Shown here: piece by piece, positions 18,953 through 28,233 of the stretch
Layout of the letters: each line of letters opens with the position of its first letter
How positions within the stretch are numbered: the stretch's first letter is position 1
Source: Marinifilum sp. N1E240
Lineage (GTDB): Bacteria; Bacteroidota; Bacteroidia; Bacteroidales; Marinifilaceae
Length of the DNA stretch: 64,000 nucleotides
Direction: 5' to 3'
Assembly (NCBI RefSeq): GCF_009295825.1
Contig: NZ_WHKF01000006.1
Span: 181,917-245,916, forward strand
Program-made: the position numbers and the translations under genes
The notes under the pieces: generated by a model
Told to the model about the DNA's origin: nothing
The model's database searches: none
Seen by the model: the letters and a program-made list of their open reading frames with translations, nothing else

Positions 18953-19896
18953 TTCTCAACAAAATTAGTTTTTACAATCTCCTTCTTTTCCTTACTCAAC
19001 ATGTGCTTGGGAATACTATCCTGAATGGTTTCCATGACTGAATTCAACAAATTCCTTCTCACCTCACTCTTAAGGTGAATCAAACTGACCTCCCGAACTT
19101 TTTCTATCCCATTAATATCTTTCAACATCTCTTCCTGATCGGCAGGAATGGTAAGCGTTGCCAATTCCGGCATAAAGGTTATTCCTCCCTTATATTCCAC
19201 TATCCTCCTTAAGGCATCAATATTGTTACTTTCGTAGATTAAAGAACCATTCTTTTGAAAATCAACTGCACAAATATTGGTTACCTGATCCATAAAACAG
19301 TTCCCCTCTTTAAGCATCCAGATATCATTAAAATCGATCTCTTTCACTGCAATCTTATCCAATTTAAACAGCTCATGTCTATCTGAAATATACAAATAAA
19401 ATCTTTCGTAAAAGATGGGCTGAATTTCAACATTGCTTTTCGATTGAATTGGAGTTGAAATAATTCCTCCATGCAAACTACCATCTTTCACACCTTGCAA
19501 TATCTCCTCGGTAATAGCCTCTTTAATTCTCAAATTAATTTTCGGATATCTTTTGTTGAGTTCATCAACAAACAAAGGAACTAAAAAAGGCGATAAGGTT
19601 GGAATAATACCCAGACATAAATCTCCCTGAACTTCCTCAGAAAGTTGAAGGGCAAAATCCTCTAAATGTTTCGATTCGGTTAGTAAAGATTGTGCTTTCT
19701 GCAAGAACAAAGCACCATTAACAGTAGCTTCAACACGTTTCGTGTTTCTGTCAAACAACTTTATTCCCAACTCCTCTTCCAATGCCTGAATTTGCAAACT
19801 TACAGCTGGCTGCGAAACCCCCATCGATTTTGCTACCCGACCATAACTACCCAAATTACCCAATGCAATTGCATACTCAAGCTGTTTTAACGTCAT
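18949..19896 (-). CDS. oxyR: OxyR-type LysR-family peroxide regulator
   Basis: 315 residues. The N-terminal winged helix-turn-helix (MTLKQLEYAIALGNLGSYGRVAKSMGVSQPAVSLQIQALEEELGIKLFDR) is LysR type. The effector domain contains EGNCFMDQVTNIC, in which Cys 200 and Cys 209 are nine apart, the same spacing and context as the redox pair Cys199/Cys208 of E. coli OxyR. This supports a hydrogen-peroxide sensor that activates antioxidant genes. It heads a two-gene unit with the ABM gene and is divergent from mtnN-luxS. Confidence 0.87.
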   Translation of the reverse strand: MTLKQLEYAIALGNLGSYGRVAKSMGVSQPAVSLQIQALEEELGIKLFDRNTKRVEATVNGALFLQKAQSLLTESKHLEDFALQLSEEVQGDLCLGIIPTLSPFLVPLFVDELNKRYPKINLRIKEAITEEILQGVKDGSLHGGIISTPIQSKSNVEIQPIFYERFYLYISDRHELFKLDKIAVKEIDFNDIWMLKEGNCFMDQVTNICAVDFQKNGSLIYESNNIDALRRIVEYKGGITFMPELATLTIPADQEEMLKDINGIEKVREVSLIHLKSEVRRNLLNSVMETIQDSIPKHMLSKEKKEIVKTNFVEK

Positions 19897-20036
19897 TCTT
19901 TATAATATTTTATTATTGGAATATAAATCTAATTAAAATATCTAATACTAATCTTCAGCATATGGATTATACTCACATAAATATAGAATATCAACTTTTA
20001 TTGCATCCCAAGATGCTAAAAAAGCGGTTTGTTTAC

Positions 20037-20044
20037 TAACTTTG
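20037..20044 (+). promoter_or_regulatory. Bacteroidota -7 element for mtnN-luxS
   Basis: TAACTTTG matches the TAnnTTTG consensus of primary-sigma promoters in this phylum and lies 57 bases before the mtnN ATG. No convincing upstream TTTG box at the usual distance was seen. Confidence 0.4.
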
Positions 20045-20101
20045 CAAATCAATAAAATCGCGTATCGTTTATATGATACCATTACTTGGTACTATAAGAT
20101 T

Positions 20102-20800
20102 ATGAAAGTAGGAATAATAGGTGCTATGGAAATCGAAGTAGTAAAACTTCGAGCTCTATTAGCCAATAAAAATGAACAAAAAATAGGCGGATTCGTCTTT
20201 TATACTGGCAATTTAAACGGAGCAGAAGTTGTTTTATTGCAATCAGGAATTGGTAAGGTAAATGCCGCTATTGGTGCAGCTTTAATGATCGACAATTTCA
20301 ATCCTGATTTTGTAATCAACACAGGTGCTGCAGGTGGATTTCCTGGTGACTTAACCGTTGGTGATATTGTAATCTCAACTCAGGTAATTCATCATGATAT
20401 GGATTGTACCGTTTTTGGCTACAAACACGGTCAGGTTCCCGGAATGCCAGAAAGTTTTATTGCAGATGAAAAACTAATCGATTTAGCTGACAAGTGCATT
20501 CACCGATTGACCGATTTAAAAACCAAGAAAGCAAGCATTCTGACTGGTGATCAGTTCATGAACAATGCCGATGCCACCAAGAAAATAAAGAATATGTTTC
20601 CTGATGCCGAAGCTGTGGAAATGGAAGGTGCTGCCATTGCACAAACCTGTCATCGCTTTCAAATTCCTTTTGTAGTTATCCGATCAATTTCGGATATTGC
20701 AGGTCAGGAAAATGCTGTAGAATATGAAGAGTTTGTCGAAACAGCAGCAATAAACTCAGCCAAAATGGTTGTGGAAATGACAAACGAATTGGGAAACTAG
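20102..20800 (+). CDS. mtnN: 5'-methylthioadenosine/S-adenosylhomocysteine nucleosidase
   Basis: Hydrolyses the glycosidic bond of SAH and methylthioadenosine, feeding S-ribosylhomocysteine to LuxS next door. The ATG at 20102 (MKVGIIGAMEIEV) gives 232 residues, the family norm; the open frame from 20042 adds leader sequence only. Family motifs are visible: GAMEIE with the catalytic Glu, GIGKVNAA, NTGAAGG, GDQFM, VEMEGAAIAQ and RSISDIA with the catalytic Asp. Fourteen bases separate its stop from luxS, a tight two-gene unit. Confidence 0.95.
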   Translation: MKVGIIGAMEIEVVKLRALLANKNEQKIGGFVFYTGNLNGAEVVLLQSGIGKVNAAIGAALMIDNFNPDFVINTGAAGGFPGDLTVGDIVISTQVIHHDMDCTVFGYKHGQVPGMPESFIADEKLIDLADKCIHRLTDLKTKKASILTGDQFMNNADATKKIKNMFPDAEAVEMEGAAIAQTCHRFQIPFVVIRSISDIAGQENAVEYEEFVETAAINSAKMVVEMTNELGN

Positions 20801-20814
20801 AAAAAAAAGAAATT

Positions 20815-21294
20815 ATGGAAAAAATAGCAAGCTTTACAGTAGATCACAACAAACTAAAGCGTGGAATATATGTTTCTCGTCAAGATACCGTAGGTGCTGA
20901 AACAATTACCACTTTTGATATCAGAACAAAATTAGCAAATCAGGAACCTGCAATGGACATTCCTGCAATGCACACCATGGAGCACTTGGGAGCAACATTC
21001 TTGAGAAACCACAAGGAATGGTCGGACAAAACGATCTACTTTGGACCAATGGGCTGTAGAACAGGATTCTATATTATCTTACACGGCGATTTAGAATCAA
21101 AGAATATTATTGATCTTACCAAAGAAATGTTCGATTTTATGGCTGAGTTTGAAGGTGAAATACCAGGAACAAATAAAATTGAATGTGGGAATTATGTGAG
21201 TCATGATTTAACTGTTGCCAAATGGGAATCAGACAAATACAGAAAAGAAGTTCTTTCTAACTTACAAGATGAGAACCTTTCTTACCCTCAATAG
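20815..21294 (+). CDS. luxS: S-ribosylhomocysteine lyase LuxS
   Basis: Cleaves S-ribosylhomocysteine to homocysteine and DPD, the precursor of autoinducer-2. 159 residues, normal length. The metal site is intact: His 53 and His 57 in HTMEH and Cys 124 in IECGNY. The catalytic Glu 56 and Cys 81 (MGCRTGF) are present. With mtnN it completes the two-step SAH recycling route. Signalling use of AI-2 in this organism cannot be judged from the sequence. Confidence 0.96.
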   Translation: MEKIASFTVDHNKLKRGIYVSRQDTVGAETITTFDIRTKLANQEPAMDIPAMHTMEHLGATFLRNHKEWSDKTIYFGPMGCRTGFYIILHGDLESKNIIDLTKEMFDFMAEFEGEIPGTNKIECGNYVSHDLTVAKWESDKYRKEVLSNLQDENLSYPQ

Positions 21295-21318
21295 TAAAGC
21301 TAAAAATATTTCGAGAAG

Positions 21319-21351
21319 GCTGTTACATATAAAAAGTAACAGCTTTTTTTT
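21319..21351 (+). terminator. Rho-independent terminator after luxS
   Basis: Stem GCTGTTAC (21319-21326) / GTAACAGC (21336-21343) with eight T directly after. Confidence 0.9.
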
Positions 21352-21396
21352 GCTTAATTTTTCATAAATTTAAGCAATTGCAATTAAAAACAACTC

Positions 21397-21846
21397 ATGA
21401 AGGTTTCAACTACCCGCTTTTGTGTTATTACCATTCTAATTTTATTAATTCCCATTTATGGAAATTGGAAGTTATTGCTTAATGGTGAAAAAGCAAGTGG
21501 AATTGTCGTTAAAACCGACAAAGAAAGGATGGGACAATTGTTCTCCTACTATTCCATCATTAAATTTGAAGTTGACGAAAAAACTTACCTCATAAAAGGA
21601 CCCGAAAATATTGAACTGCCAACAGGAAAAAAATTCACTATTCTTTATCATCCAAAACAACCTACTGATTCAATAATATTCAATCTTCGTGGCATTTACT
21701 TTAACCGACTAACTGCCTTCTCATTAGTATTGTTTATTTTGTGGATGGCATTTTACCTTAGTTTTTCTCCAAAAAGTGAAAAACGAAAATCCAATCAAGA
21801 ATGGTTCAAGCCACCTCGATATGAAAACAAAAATAAACTAACGTAA
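21397..21846 (+). CDS. DUF3592-like membrane protein
   Basis: 149 residues: an N-terminal helix (FCVITILILLIPIYGNWKLLL), a periplasmic beta domain with the DUF3592 pattern (GEKASGIVVKTDKE, IIKFEVDEKTYLIKG, KKFTILYHPKQPTDSII) and a second helix (AFSLVLFILWMAFYLSF). Role unknown. It stands alone after the luxS terminator and before the DUF4251 gene. Confidence 0.65.
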   Translation: MKVSTTRFCVITILILLIPIYGNWKLLLNGEKASGIVVKTDKERMGQLFSYYSIIKFEVDEKTYLIKGPENIELPTGKKFTILYHPKQPTDSIIFNLRGIYFNRLTAFSLVLFILWMAFYLSFSPKSEKRKSNQEWFKPPRYENKNKLT

Positions 21847-21982
21847 ATCGTAGTCTTTAAACCTATTTTCAATCTTTTTAAGTTTTGTTCACATTCAGTT
21901 GGCACACTACTTGCATTTCCCCTAACGTCCGAACAATAAATCGGCATTAGTATAAAATAAATCAACTGATAAAAATATAAAT

Positions 21983-22573
21983 ATGAAGACAATACTTACA
22001 ACGGCAATTATTATTGCATTGGGATTAACAAATTTCTCCACTAGTTTTGCTCAAGAAAAACAACTCAGTAAAGAAGAGAAAAAAGAACTTAGAAAAGAGA
22101 AGAAAGCGAAACGAAAGGCAGAAAGAAAACTATATGAAGAAGCCAGACATAAAGAAGCCTATCAGGCACTTAAAGATCTAGACTTTGTTTTAGAAGCTCA
22201 CACCTTATATAATAAACGAGGATATTCAAAAAACGTATCTGATAACTTAAACTTTATCTCTGTAAAAGGTAAAAAAGCCGTAGTTCAGCTAGCATTTAAC
22301 AACCACAATGGTATAAACGGACTTGGTGGAATTACAGTAAGTGGCAAAATTTCTAACGAAGAATATATTGAAGATAAAAATGGCAATCTATTGCTCACAT
22401 TTAATGTGATGGGATCTGTTCTGAATGCTGAAGTTCGCATCTCTTTAGGTAGTTCCAATAATGATGCTGATGCGAATGTTGATGCAACTACAAAAAGTGG
22501 TAAAATCAAGTTTAGAGGTAAATTACTTCCCACAGATAAATCAACAATTTATAAAAGTGGAATAGAATATTAA
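21983..22573 (+). CDS. secreted DUF4251 protein
   Basis: 196 residues: signal peptide (MKTILTTAIIIALGLTNFSTSFAQ), then a highly basic Lys/Glu-rich helix of about 35 residues (KEEKKELRKEKKAKRKAERK), then a beta-rich domain matching DUF4251 (FVLEAHTLYNKRG, NFISVKGKKAVVQLAFN, GLGGITVSGKIS, EVRISLGSS). DUF4251 proteins are common in Bacteroidota, function undescribed. The upstream 130-base leader has no recognised riboswitch. Confidence 0.7.
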   Translation: MKTILTTAIIIALGLTNFSTSFAQEKQLSKEEKKELRKEKKAKRKAERKLYEEARHKEAYQALKDLDFVLEAHTLYNKRGYSKNVSDNLNFISVKGKKAVVQLAFNNHNGINGLGGITVSGKISNEEYIEDKNGNLLLTFNVMGSVLNAEVRISLGSSNNDADANVDATTKSGKIKFRGKLLPTDKSTIYKSGIEY

Positions 22574-22593
22574 TTCAGCTACAAATAAATTTG

Positions 22594-22623
22594 CCGTTCT
22601 TACTAAAGGAGAACGGTTTTTTT
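22594..22623 (+). terminator. Rho-independent terminator after the DUF4251 gene
   Basis: Stem CCGTTCT (22594-22600) / AGAACGG (22610-22616) followed by a run of T. Confidence 0.85.
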
Positions 22624-22657
22624 GTACCCAAAACTCGCATAGCACAAATATCGGTTC

Positions 22658-22665
22658 TATCTTTG
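22658..22665 (+). promoter_or_regulatory. -7 element for the U32 gene
   Basis: TATCTTTG fits TAnnTTTG. A transcript start about seven bases later would leave a very short leader and favours the ATG at 22689 over 22680. Confidence 0.4.
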
Positions 22666-22688
22666 CAGGCTGAACAAAGATGAGAAAA

Positions 22689-24662
22689 ATGAATAAGCCT
22701 GAATTACTATTACCCGTTGGAAATCCTGAAATGTTTCACGCTGCTGTTAAAGGTGGAGCTGATGCTGTATATCTTGGACTTCGCCAGTTTAATGCTCGCG
22801 GACGAGCTTCTAATTTTACAACCGGACAACTTCAGGCTCTCTTAAAGATTGCTAAAAAAAACAATATCAAGGTTTATCTAACCCTGAACACGGTTATTAA
22901 AAACGAAGAGTTATCTGACTTACTCGATACTTTATTCCTAATCCAGAAAACTGATATTAGTGCCATAATCATTCAAGATTGGGGAGTTTATCATTTGGTG
23001 AAAAAGCATTTCCCGAAAATTACGGTTCATGCAAGCACACAAATGGCTCACCACAATTCATTGGGTGCTATTTATTGCAAGCAGAAAGATTTCGAAAGAG
23101 CTGTAATGGCTCGTGAACTAACCTTACCTGAACTAAAAGAGATCAAACAAAAAACAGATATTGAATTGGAAATATTCATGCACGGAGCTTTGTGCTACTC
23201 CTTCTCAGGCATGTGTTTGTTCAGTAGCTTTTTGGGTGGTAGTGGTGCTAACAGAGGTTTGTGTGCTCAACCTTGTCGTAGATATTTCGAAACGGGCAAT
23301 AAAACCCAATACGTCTTCAGTTTAAAGGACAATCAAGCGGTTGATGTCTTACCAGAATTGATGAAAATGGGTATTGAATCCATAAAAATAGAAGGAAGAT
23401 TAAAGCCAGCTGAGTTTGTTTACAATGTTTCCAAAGCCTACCGTAAAGTTTTGGATGATAATGATGTAAAATCAGCTAAGGAAATTCTTGCTTTTGATAT
23501 GGGTCGTGAGAAAACCGGATATTTTTTAGCTGGAAACGTAAATCAGGCAATAACAGAAAATACAAACACAGGTATTTTAGTTGGATCTGTTGAAAAACGA
23601 ACCAAAGATGCCATTATCTTCACCTCAAGCCACGAAATTCAATTAGGAAATAGAATACGCTTTAAGCAACGAAATGGTGAACCTCAAAAAGCCATTAAAG
23701 TAAAAGATTTTAAATCCTTAAGCGAAGGATGTTATCAAATTGATGCTGGAAACACCAAAGCACAAAGAGGAGATCAGGTTTATTTAGCTGGAATGAATCA
23801 AGAAAAATTCCCGAGCAAGTTTCAAGACGAGGGAAAACCGTTTAAAGCAAGCATGCACAGAACTGAGAAAGCAAAAATCATTAAAGGCTTAGGTTCTAAA
23901 AACATTCCTCAAAAGGAACAAATCTATGTTCGTATCGATTCATTGGCATGGCTTCGTAAAATTCATTTAAATGAGATGAATTATCTGATTTTAAATCTAA
24001 AGAAATCAGAATGGGAAGAGTTGAAATGGGATGTTCCTTTTCTACAGAAGAATGCTCATAAAATAATGATTGAATTGCCTAAGTTCATTCCTGAAAAGGA
24101 TTTACCTTTTTACAAACAGCTTTGTAAAACAGCAATGAGAAAAGGCTATCAGAATTTTATGCTGAGTCATATCTCTCAGAAACTATTACTTCCTAAAAAA
24201 GCGAGAATTGCTTGTAACGAAAATGTATACTTATTTAATGATGCGGCAGTAGCTCATCTTCGCGAGGAAAGAATTAATCTATTCACACATCCTCAAGAAA
24301 ATGATTTAGAGAACCTGATCAAAGGAAACGATCGATTCGGAATTGTCCCGGTCTACTTCTACCCTCAATTGTTCTATTCTCGTATGCCTGTTAAAACAGT
24401 AAATGATGAACTGATTGATGACATGCAAGGTGAATACGACAAGGAACTTCGTGATGGAATCACCATTGTTTATCCGAAACATCCAGTAACATGGATGCAA
24501 CAAAAAAATAAACTGCACAAAGAAGGATTTCGTCGTTTCTTAATTGATCTAACTCATGAGAAAGTATCCTCGAATACTTTTAAAAGATTAATGAAGAATT
24601 TCCAGCAAGCCAAGCAGGTTCAGCCATCCACCAGTTTCAATATGAAAAAAGGCTTGAAATAA
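22689..24662 (+). CDS. U32-family protein, RlhA-type (23S rRNA hydroxylation)
   Basis: About 657 residues. The N-terminal barrel is U32: ELLLPVGNPEMFHAAVKGGADAVYLGL, VHASTQMAHHNS, ARELTLPELKEI, IFMHGALCYSFSGMCLFSS, NRGLCAQPCRRYF. The four Cys (172, 179, 195 and 199 counted from 22680) match the iron-sulfur ligands of U32 enzymes. The length and the C-terminal DUF3656-like half resemble E. coli RlhA (YdcP), which hydroxylates C2501 of 23S rRNA from prephenate. Other U32 enzymes modify tRNA, so the target is probable, not certain. The peptidase name in databases is historic. Confidence 0.8.
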   Translation: MNKPELLLPVGNPEMFHAAVKGGADAVYLGLRQFNARGRASNFTTGQLQALLKIAKKNNIKVYLTLNTVIKNEELSDLLDTLFLIQKTDISAIIIQDWGVYHLVKKHFPKITVHASTQMAHHNSLGAIYCKQKDFERAVMARELTLPELKEIKQKTDIELEIFMHGALCYSFSGMCLFSSFLGGSGANRGLCAQPCRRYFETGNKTQYVFSLKDNQAVDVLPELMKMGIESIKIEGRLKPAEFVYNVSKAYRKVLDDNDVKSAKEILAFDMGREKTGYFLAGNVNQAITENTNTGILVGSVEKRTKDAIIFTSSHEIQLGNRIRFKQRNGEPQKAIKVKDFKSLSEGCYQIDAGNTKAQRGDQVYLAGMNQEKFPSKFQDEGKPFKASMHRTEKAKIIKGLGSKNIPQKEQIYVRIDSLAWLRKIHLNEMNYLILNLKKSEWEELKWDVPFLQKNAHKIMIELPKFIPEKDLPFYKQLCKTAMRKGYQNFMLSHISQKLLLPKKARIACNENVYLFNDAAVAHLREERINLFTHPQENDLENLIKGNDRFGIVPVYFYPQLFYSRMPVKTVNDELIDDMQGEYDKELRDGITIVYPKHPVTWMQQKNKLHKEGFRRFLIDLTHEKVSSNTFKRLMKNFQQAKQVQPSTSFNMKKGLK

Positions 24663-24667
24663 TGAAG

Positions 24668-24713
24668 AATTAAAAATGAATAATTGTCAATTGATAATTA
24701 CTCATTTTTAATT
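24668..24713. repeat. 46-bp imperfect palindrome
   Basis: Outer arms AATTAAAAATGA (24668-24679) and TCATTTTTAATT (24702-24713) are perfect. The inner part is also near-palindromic around CAATTG. It lies six bases after the U32 stop and may act as a terminator-like or REP-like element. Confidence 0.65.
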
Positions 24714-24817
24714 GAAAAAGTATGTTACGAAACCGTTTATTTCATAAGGAAAAGCTATCGATTTTTATTACTTTGGCAGTCGAACAATTTTAAGTATTAA
24801 TTACTAAACCTAACAAA

Positions 24818-26932
24818 GTGAAAAAGACGTTCCTTTACGTACTTATTGCAGGTATCGGTTTCACCGCCTGTGATGGTAAAAAAAATGAGCAAAAAGCTGG
24901 AAATCCGTTTTTTGCAGAGTATAACACTCCACACCAAACACCTCCATTCGATTTAATTAAGTTCGAGCATTTCGAGCCTGCGTTCACTCAAGGAATGGAA
25001 GAGGGTCGTACCGAAATTGATGCAATTGCAAACAATACTGAAGCTCCAACTTTCGAAAATACGATTGTTGCTTACGAAAAAGCTGGTGAATTACTAGGTA
25101 AAGTAAGCGATGTATTTTATAACATCAAAGGATCGGAAAACAACGATTCAATTGCTGCTCTTGCTAAAAGATTATCTCCACTAATGACTGCTTATAGTGC
25201 AGATATTAGTTTGAACGAAAATCTTTTCAAAAGAATCAAGTCTGTTTACGAGCAAAAAGATCAATTAGAGCTTTCTGTTGAAGAACAAACTATGCTTGAG
25301 AAAATGTATCAGGGTTTTGTTCGCGGTGGTGCTAATCTTCCTGCTGACAAGAAAGATCAATTGCGTAAAATTGACGAGCAACTTTCTAAGTTAACTCTTC
25401 AGTTTGGCGAGAATGTTTTGAAAGAAACAAACAACTTCGAATTGGTTATTGATAACGAAAAAGATCTTGCAGGTTTACCAGAAGGTGTAATTGCTGCTGC
25501 TGCTGAAACTGCAAAAGCTGCAGATAAAGAAGGCAAGTGGTTGTTCACAACTCAAAAGCCAAGCATGTTGCCTTTCCTACAGTATGCTGATAACCGTGAC
25601 TTGCGTAAGCAATTGTACATGGGTTACGTAAACCGTGGTAACAACAACAACGAATTCGATAACAAAGAGAATGCTAAGAAGATTGTAAATCTTCGTATTC
25701 AGCGAGCTAAATTGTTTGGTTACAACAACCATGCAGAATACGTTCTTGAAAAGAACATGGCTAAAACTCCTGAAAAAGCATTTGAGTTATTGAATAAACT
25801 TTGGAAAGCTGCTCTTCCTAACGCTAAGAAAGAAGTGAAGGAAATGCAGAAAATGATTGCTAAAGAAGGTGGTAAATTCAAGCTTGCTTCTTGGGACTGG
25901 TGGTACTATGCTGACAAAGTAAAGAAAGCGAAATACGACTTGGACGAAGAAGAGTTAAAGCCATATTTCGAAATCAACAATGTTCGTGATGGTGCTTTTG
26001 CTTTAGCTACTAAATTATATGGTATCAAATTCATTGAACGTAACGATATCGCTAAATTCAATCCTGCAAACCAGGTTTTCGAATTGCAAGAAGCTGATGG
26101 ATCTCACATTGGTATTTTCTATTTGGATTATCACCCACGTGCTTCTAAGCGTGGAGGTGCATGGATGAGTTCTTTCCGTAAGCAATCAGGTTTCGGAACT
26201 GCTAAGCCTGTTACTCCGGTTATCTTGAACATCTGTAACTTTACTAAGCCTGTTGGCGATACTCCTGCATTATTAACTCCAGATGAAGTTGAAACTTTAT
26301 TCCACGAGTTCGGTCACGCTCTTCACGGATTCCTTTCTAAGTGTGAGTACAACTACTTATCGGGAACTTCTGTTTCTCGTGATTTTGTTGAGCTTCCATC
26401 TCAGGTTATGGAAAACTGGTGCTTCGAACCAGAAATGTTAGCAATCTATGCGAAGCATTACAAAACTGGTGAAGTAATTCCTGCTGAATTGGTGAAGAAA
26501 ATTCAAAATGCTGGTAAATTCAACCAGGGATTTGCTACTGTTGAATATCTTGCTGCTTCTTTATTAGATATGAAATATCATACAATGTCTGAAGAATTAA
26601 CTGAAGATGTAATGACTTTCGAAAAGAATTATTTAGGTGAGCTTGGATTAATTGACGAGATCTACTCAAGATACCGTTCTACTTACTTCAACCACATTTT
26701 CGCTGGTGGATATTCTGCTGGTTACTATGCTTACATTTGGGCAGGTGTTTTAGATTCAGATGCATTTATGGCATTTAAAGAAACTTCTTTATTCGATAAA
26801 GCAACTGCTAAAGCTTTCCGCGATAACGTATTGGCAAAAGGTGGTACTGAAGATCCTATGAAATTGTACAAGCAATTTAGAGGTGCTGAGCCTAGCATTG
26901 ATCCTTTATTGATCAAACGTGGTTTAAAATAA
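24818..26932 (+). CDS. dcp: M3-family metallopeptidase, Dcp-like lipoprotein
   Basis: Peptidyl-dipeptidase-type zinc peptidase, cutting dipeptides from short peptide C-termini. GTG start at 24818; 704 residues. MKKTFLYVLIAGIGFTAC is a lipoprotein signal, so the enzyme is periplasmic or on a membrane surface. The zinc motif HEFGH is at residues 496-500, within LFHEFGHALHGFLS, with the family third-ligand region (FVELPSQVMENW) after it. The C-terminal YSAGYYAYIWAGVLDSDAF is typical of Dcp. Codon use is strongly biased to a few codons, which suggests high expression. Confidence 0.92.
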   Translation: MKKTFLYVLIAGIGFTACDGKKNEQKAGNPFFAEYNTPHQTPPFDLIKFEHFEPAFTQGMEEGRTEIDAIANNTEAPTFENTIVAYEKAGELLGKVSDVFYNIKGSENNDSIAALAKRLSPLMTAYSADISLNENLFKRIKSVYEQKDQLELSVEEQTMLEKMYQGFVRGGANLPADKKDQLRKIDEQLSKLTLQFGENVLKETNNFELVIDNEKDLAGLPEGVIAAAAETAKAADKEGKWLFTTQKPSMLPFLQYADNRDLRKQLYMGYVNRGNNNNEFDNKENAKKIVNLRIQRAKLFGYNNHAEYVLEKNMAKTPEKAFELLNKLWKAALPNAKKEVKEMQKMIAKEGGKFKLASWDWWYYADKVKKAKYDLDEEELKPYFEINNVRDGAFALATKLYGIKFIERNDIAKFNPANQVFELQEADGSHIGIFYLDYHPRASKRGGAWMSSFRKQSGFGTAKPVTPVILNICNFTKPVGDTPALLTPDEVETLFHEFGHALHGFLSKCEYNYLSGTSVSRDFVELPSQVMENWCFEPEMLAIYAKHYKTGEVIPAELVKKIQNAGKFNQGFATVEYLAASLLDMKYHTMSEELTEDVMTFEKNYLGELGLIDEIYSRYRSTYFNHIFAGGYSAGYYAYIWAGVLDSDAFMAFKETSLFDKATAKAFRDNVLAKGGTEDPMKLYKQFRGAEPSIDPLLIKRGLK

Positions 26933-26973
26933 AAAATAGCGATTAGCAATAAGATAATTTGCTCAAAAAATAA

Positions 26974-27005
26974 AATCCGATTCGTATTACGAATCGGATT
27001 TTTTG
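26974..27005. terminator. bidirectional terminator between dcp and the TetR gene
   Basis: Perfect 11-bp stem AATCCGATTCG (26974-26984) / CGAATCGGATT (26990-27000), loop TATTA, T tract on the plus side and an A-rich stretch on the other. Confidence 0.9.
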
Positions 27006-27041
27006 TATTATTAATTTTCATTTACTCATTCCTAATTAATA

Positions 27042-27629
27042 TCACTCTTCATATTCTGCCTTCTTTACATACATATTTAAAACTTTTTGTTGCATGGCAT
27101 CAATAGGATAACCTTCGGGTTCCAGAACAAAATTCATCGCAATACCTTCCAACATCGAAGTTAAAAACTCTGTTTCCATTTCGGGATCGGCTGCACCACT
27201 CTGACTAAAGTACTCATTCAACACATCGAATTTCATGCTTACAATTTCATCCAATTCTTGTTTGTATAAAGGAACCACTCCTGGCTGAAGTCTAAGCGCA
27301 TAAAACAACTTAAAGAATTTGAGATTCTTCTCTACAGAATCAAAATAATCATTGATAAAAAACAGCAATTCTACTTCCTGCAGTTCGCCATCTTCATTAG
27401 GATCTATACCATCAAATAGCAAATGAACTGCCTCTTCAACAATGGTATGTAGCAAATCTTCTTTGGTCTCGAAATAAGAAAAAAGTTCTTTCTCAGAAAT
27501 AACAATGGCTTTGGCTATACTTGCTCCAGTAGTTGAAAAATATCCTTCCTTCACAAAAATCTCTAAAGCCGTACTTAGAATTTCCCTCCTCTTATCCACA
27601 TCATCAGGTAATTTTTTATTAGGAGCCAT
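27042..27629 (-). CDS. TetR-family regulator
   Basis: 195 residues. The N-terminal HTH fits TetR: RREILSTALEIFVKEGYFSTTGASIAKAIVISEKELFSYFETKEDLLHTIVEE. The C-terminal ligand domain is acidic and unrecognised, so the effector is unknown. Its recognition helix region (VISEKELFSYF) is typical. It converges on dcp and has the STAS-like gene upstream on the same strand, 120 bases away. Confidence 0.85.
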   Translation of the reverse strand: MAPNKKLPDDVDKRREILSTALEIFVKEGYFSTTGASIAKAIVISEKELFSYFETKEDLLHTIVEEAVHLLFDGIDPNEDGELQEVELLFFINDYFDSVEKNLKFFKLFYALRLQPGVVPLYKQELDEIVSMKFDVLNEYFSQSGAADPEMETEFLTSMLEGIAMNFVLEPEGYPIDAMQQKVLNMYVKKAEYEE

Positions 27630-27748
27630 AACAACAATAACTTAGGTTTAACTATCCGTTTTTACCCAAGTTACAACAGAAATCTAGTTTCCTCCAAAAA
27701 ATTTTGAATCAATAATGATTTAGGGTTCTGACAATTAGATAATATTTG

Positions 27749-28120
27749 CTACTCAAATATCCAATTGACAGCTGCATGCTCGCTTGAAAAAGGTTTTATT
27801 ATTGCTTCTTCAGTTTTTGCTTGTGCCATCATAGGAATGACAATTTTATCTGGAGAATTAACAACTACCGCAAGTTTAACTTGATGAAATTCAGGAGTTG
27901 TTTTCAGGTATTTAATTACTTCTTGAAGTTGTGATAAGTTGATATTCATTACACTCTCATCAAAATTAGTTACTACTCCAAGCACTTTTTCATCAAGCAT
28001 TTCTTTTTGGATATACTTAAAAGAATCCAATACATCTTCCACATCAACAATACCATTGAATTTTCGAATAACAACTTTCAAGTCATTTTTAGTAATGATA
28101 TCGTACGTGACTTCACCCAT
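27749..28120 (-). CDS. STAS/SpoIIAA-like cytoplasmic protein
   Basis: The ATG at 28120 (MGEVTYDIITKNDLK) gives 123 residues. The longer reading from 28165 would run back into the terminator of the psr genes and is rejected. The alternating pattern (KVVIRKFNGIVDVEDVLDSFKYIQ, VLGVVTNFDESV, LKTTPEFHQVKLAVVVNSPDKIVIPMM, IIKPFSSEHAAVNWI) fits the SpoIIAA-like/STAS-type alpha/beta fold found in Bacteroidota. Function unknown. Confidence 0.65.
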   Translation of the reverse strand: MGEVTYDIITKNDLKVVIRKFNGIVDVEDVLDSFKYIQKEMLDEKVLGVVTNFDESVMNINLSQLQEVIKYLKTTPEFHQVKLAVVVNSPDKIVIPMMAQAKTEEAIIKPFSSEHAAVNWIFE

Positions 28121-28150
28121 AATAAAATACAATTGTATTAAACTTGCAAT

Positions 28151-28180
28151 AAAAAAAGGATACAACTTAATGTATCCTTT
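28151..28180 (-). terminator. terminator of the psrABC-type operon
   Basis: On the minus strand AAAGGATACA (28180-28171) pairs with TGTATCCTTT (28164-28155), followed by a T run; it lies 54 bases past the NrfD stop. Confidence 0.85.
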
Positions 28181-28233
28181 ACAACTTACGCGAATAATTG
28201 GTTTAAGTTACTATTAATCAAAACCAATTTCCA

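Noticed and set aside
28121..28165. N-terminal extension of the STAS-like protein
   Set aside because: Overlaps the terminator of the upstream operon; ATG at 28120 fits the domain better.
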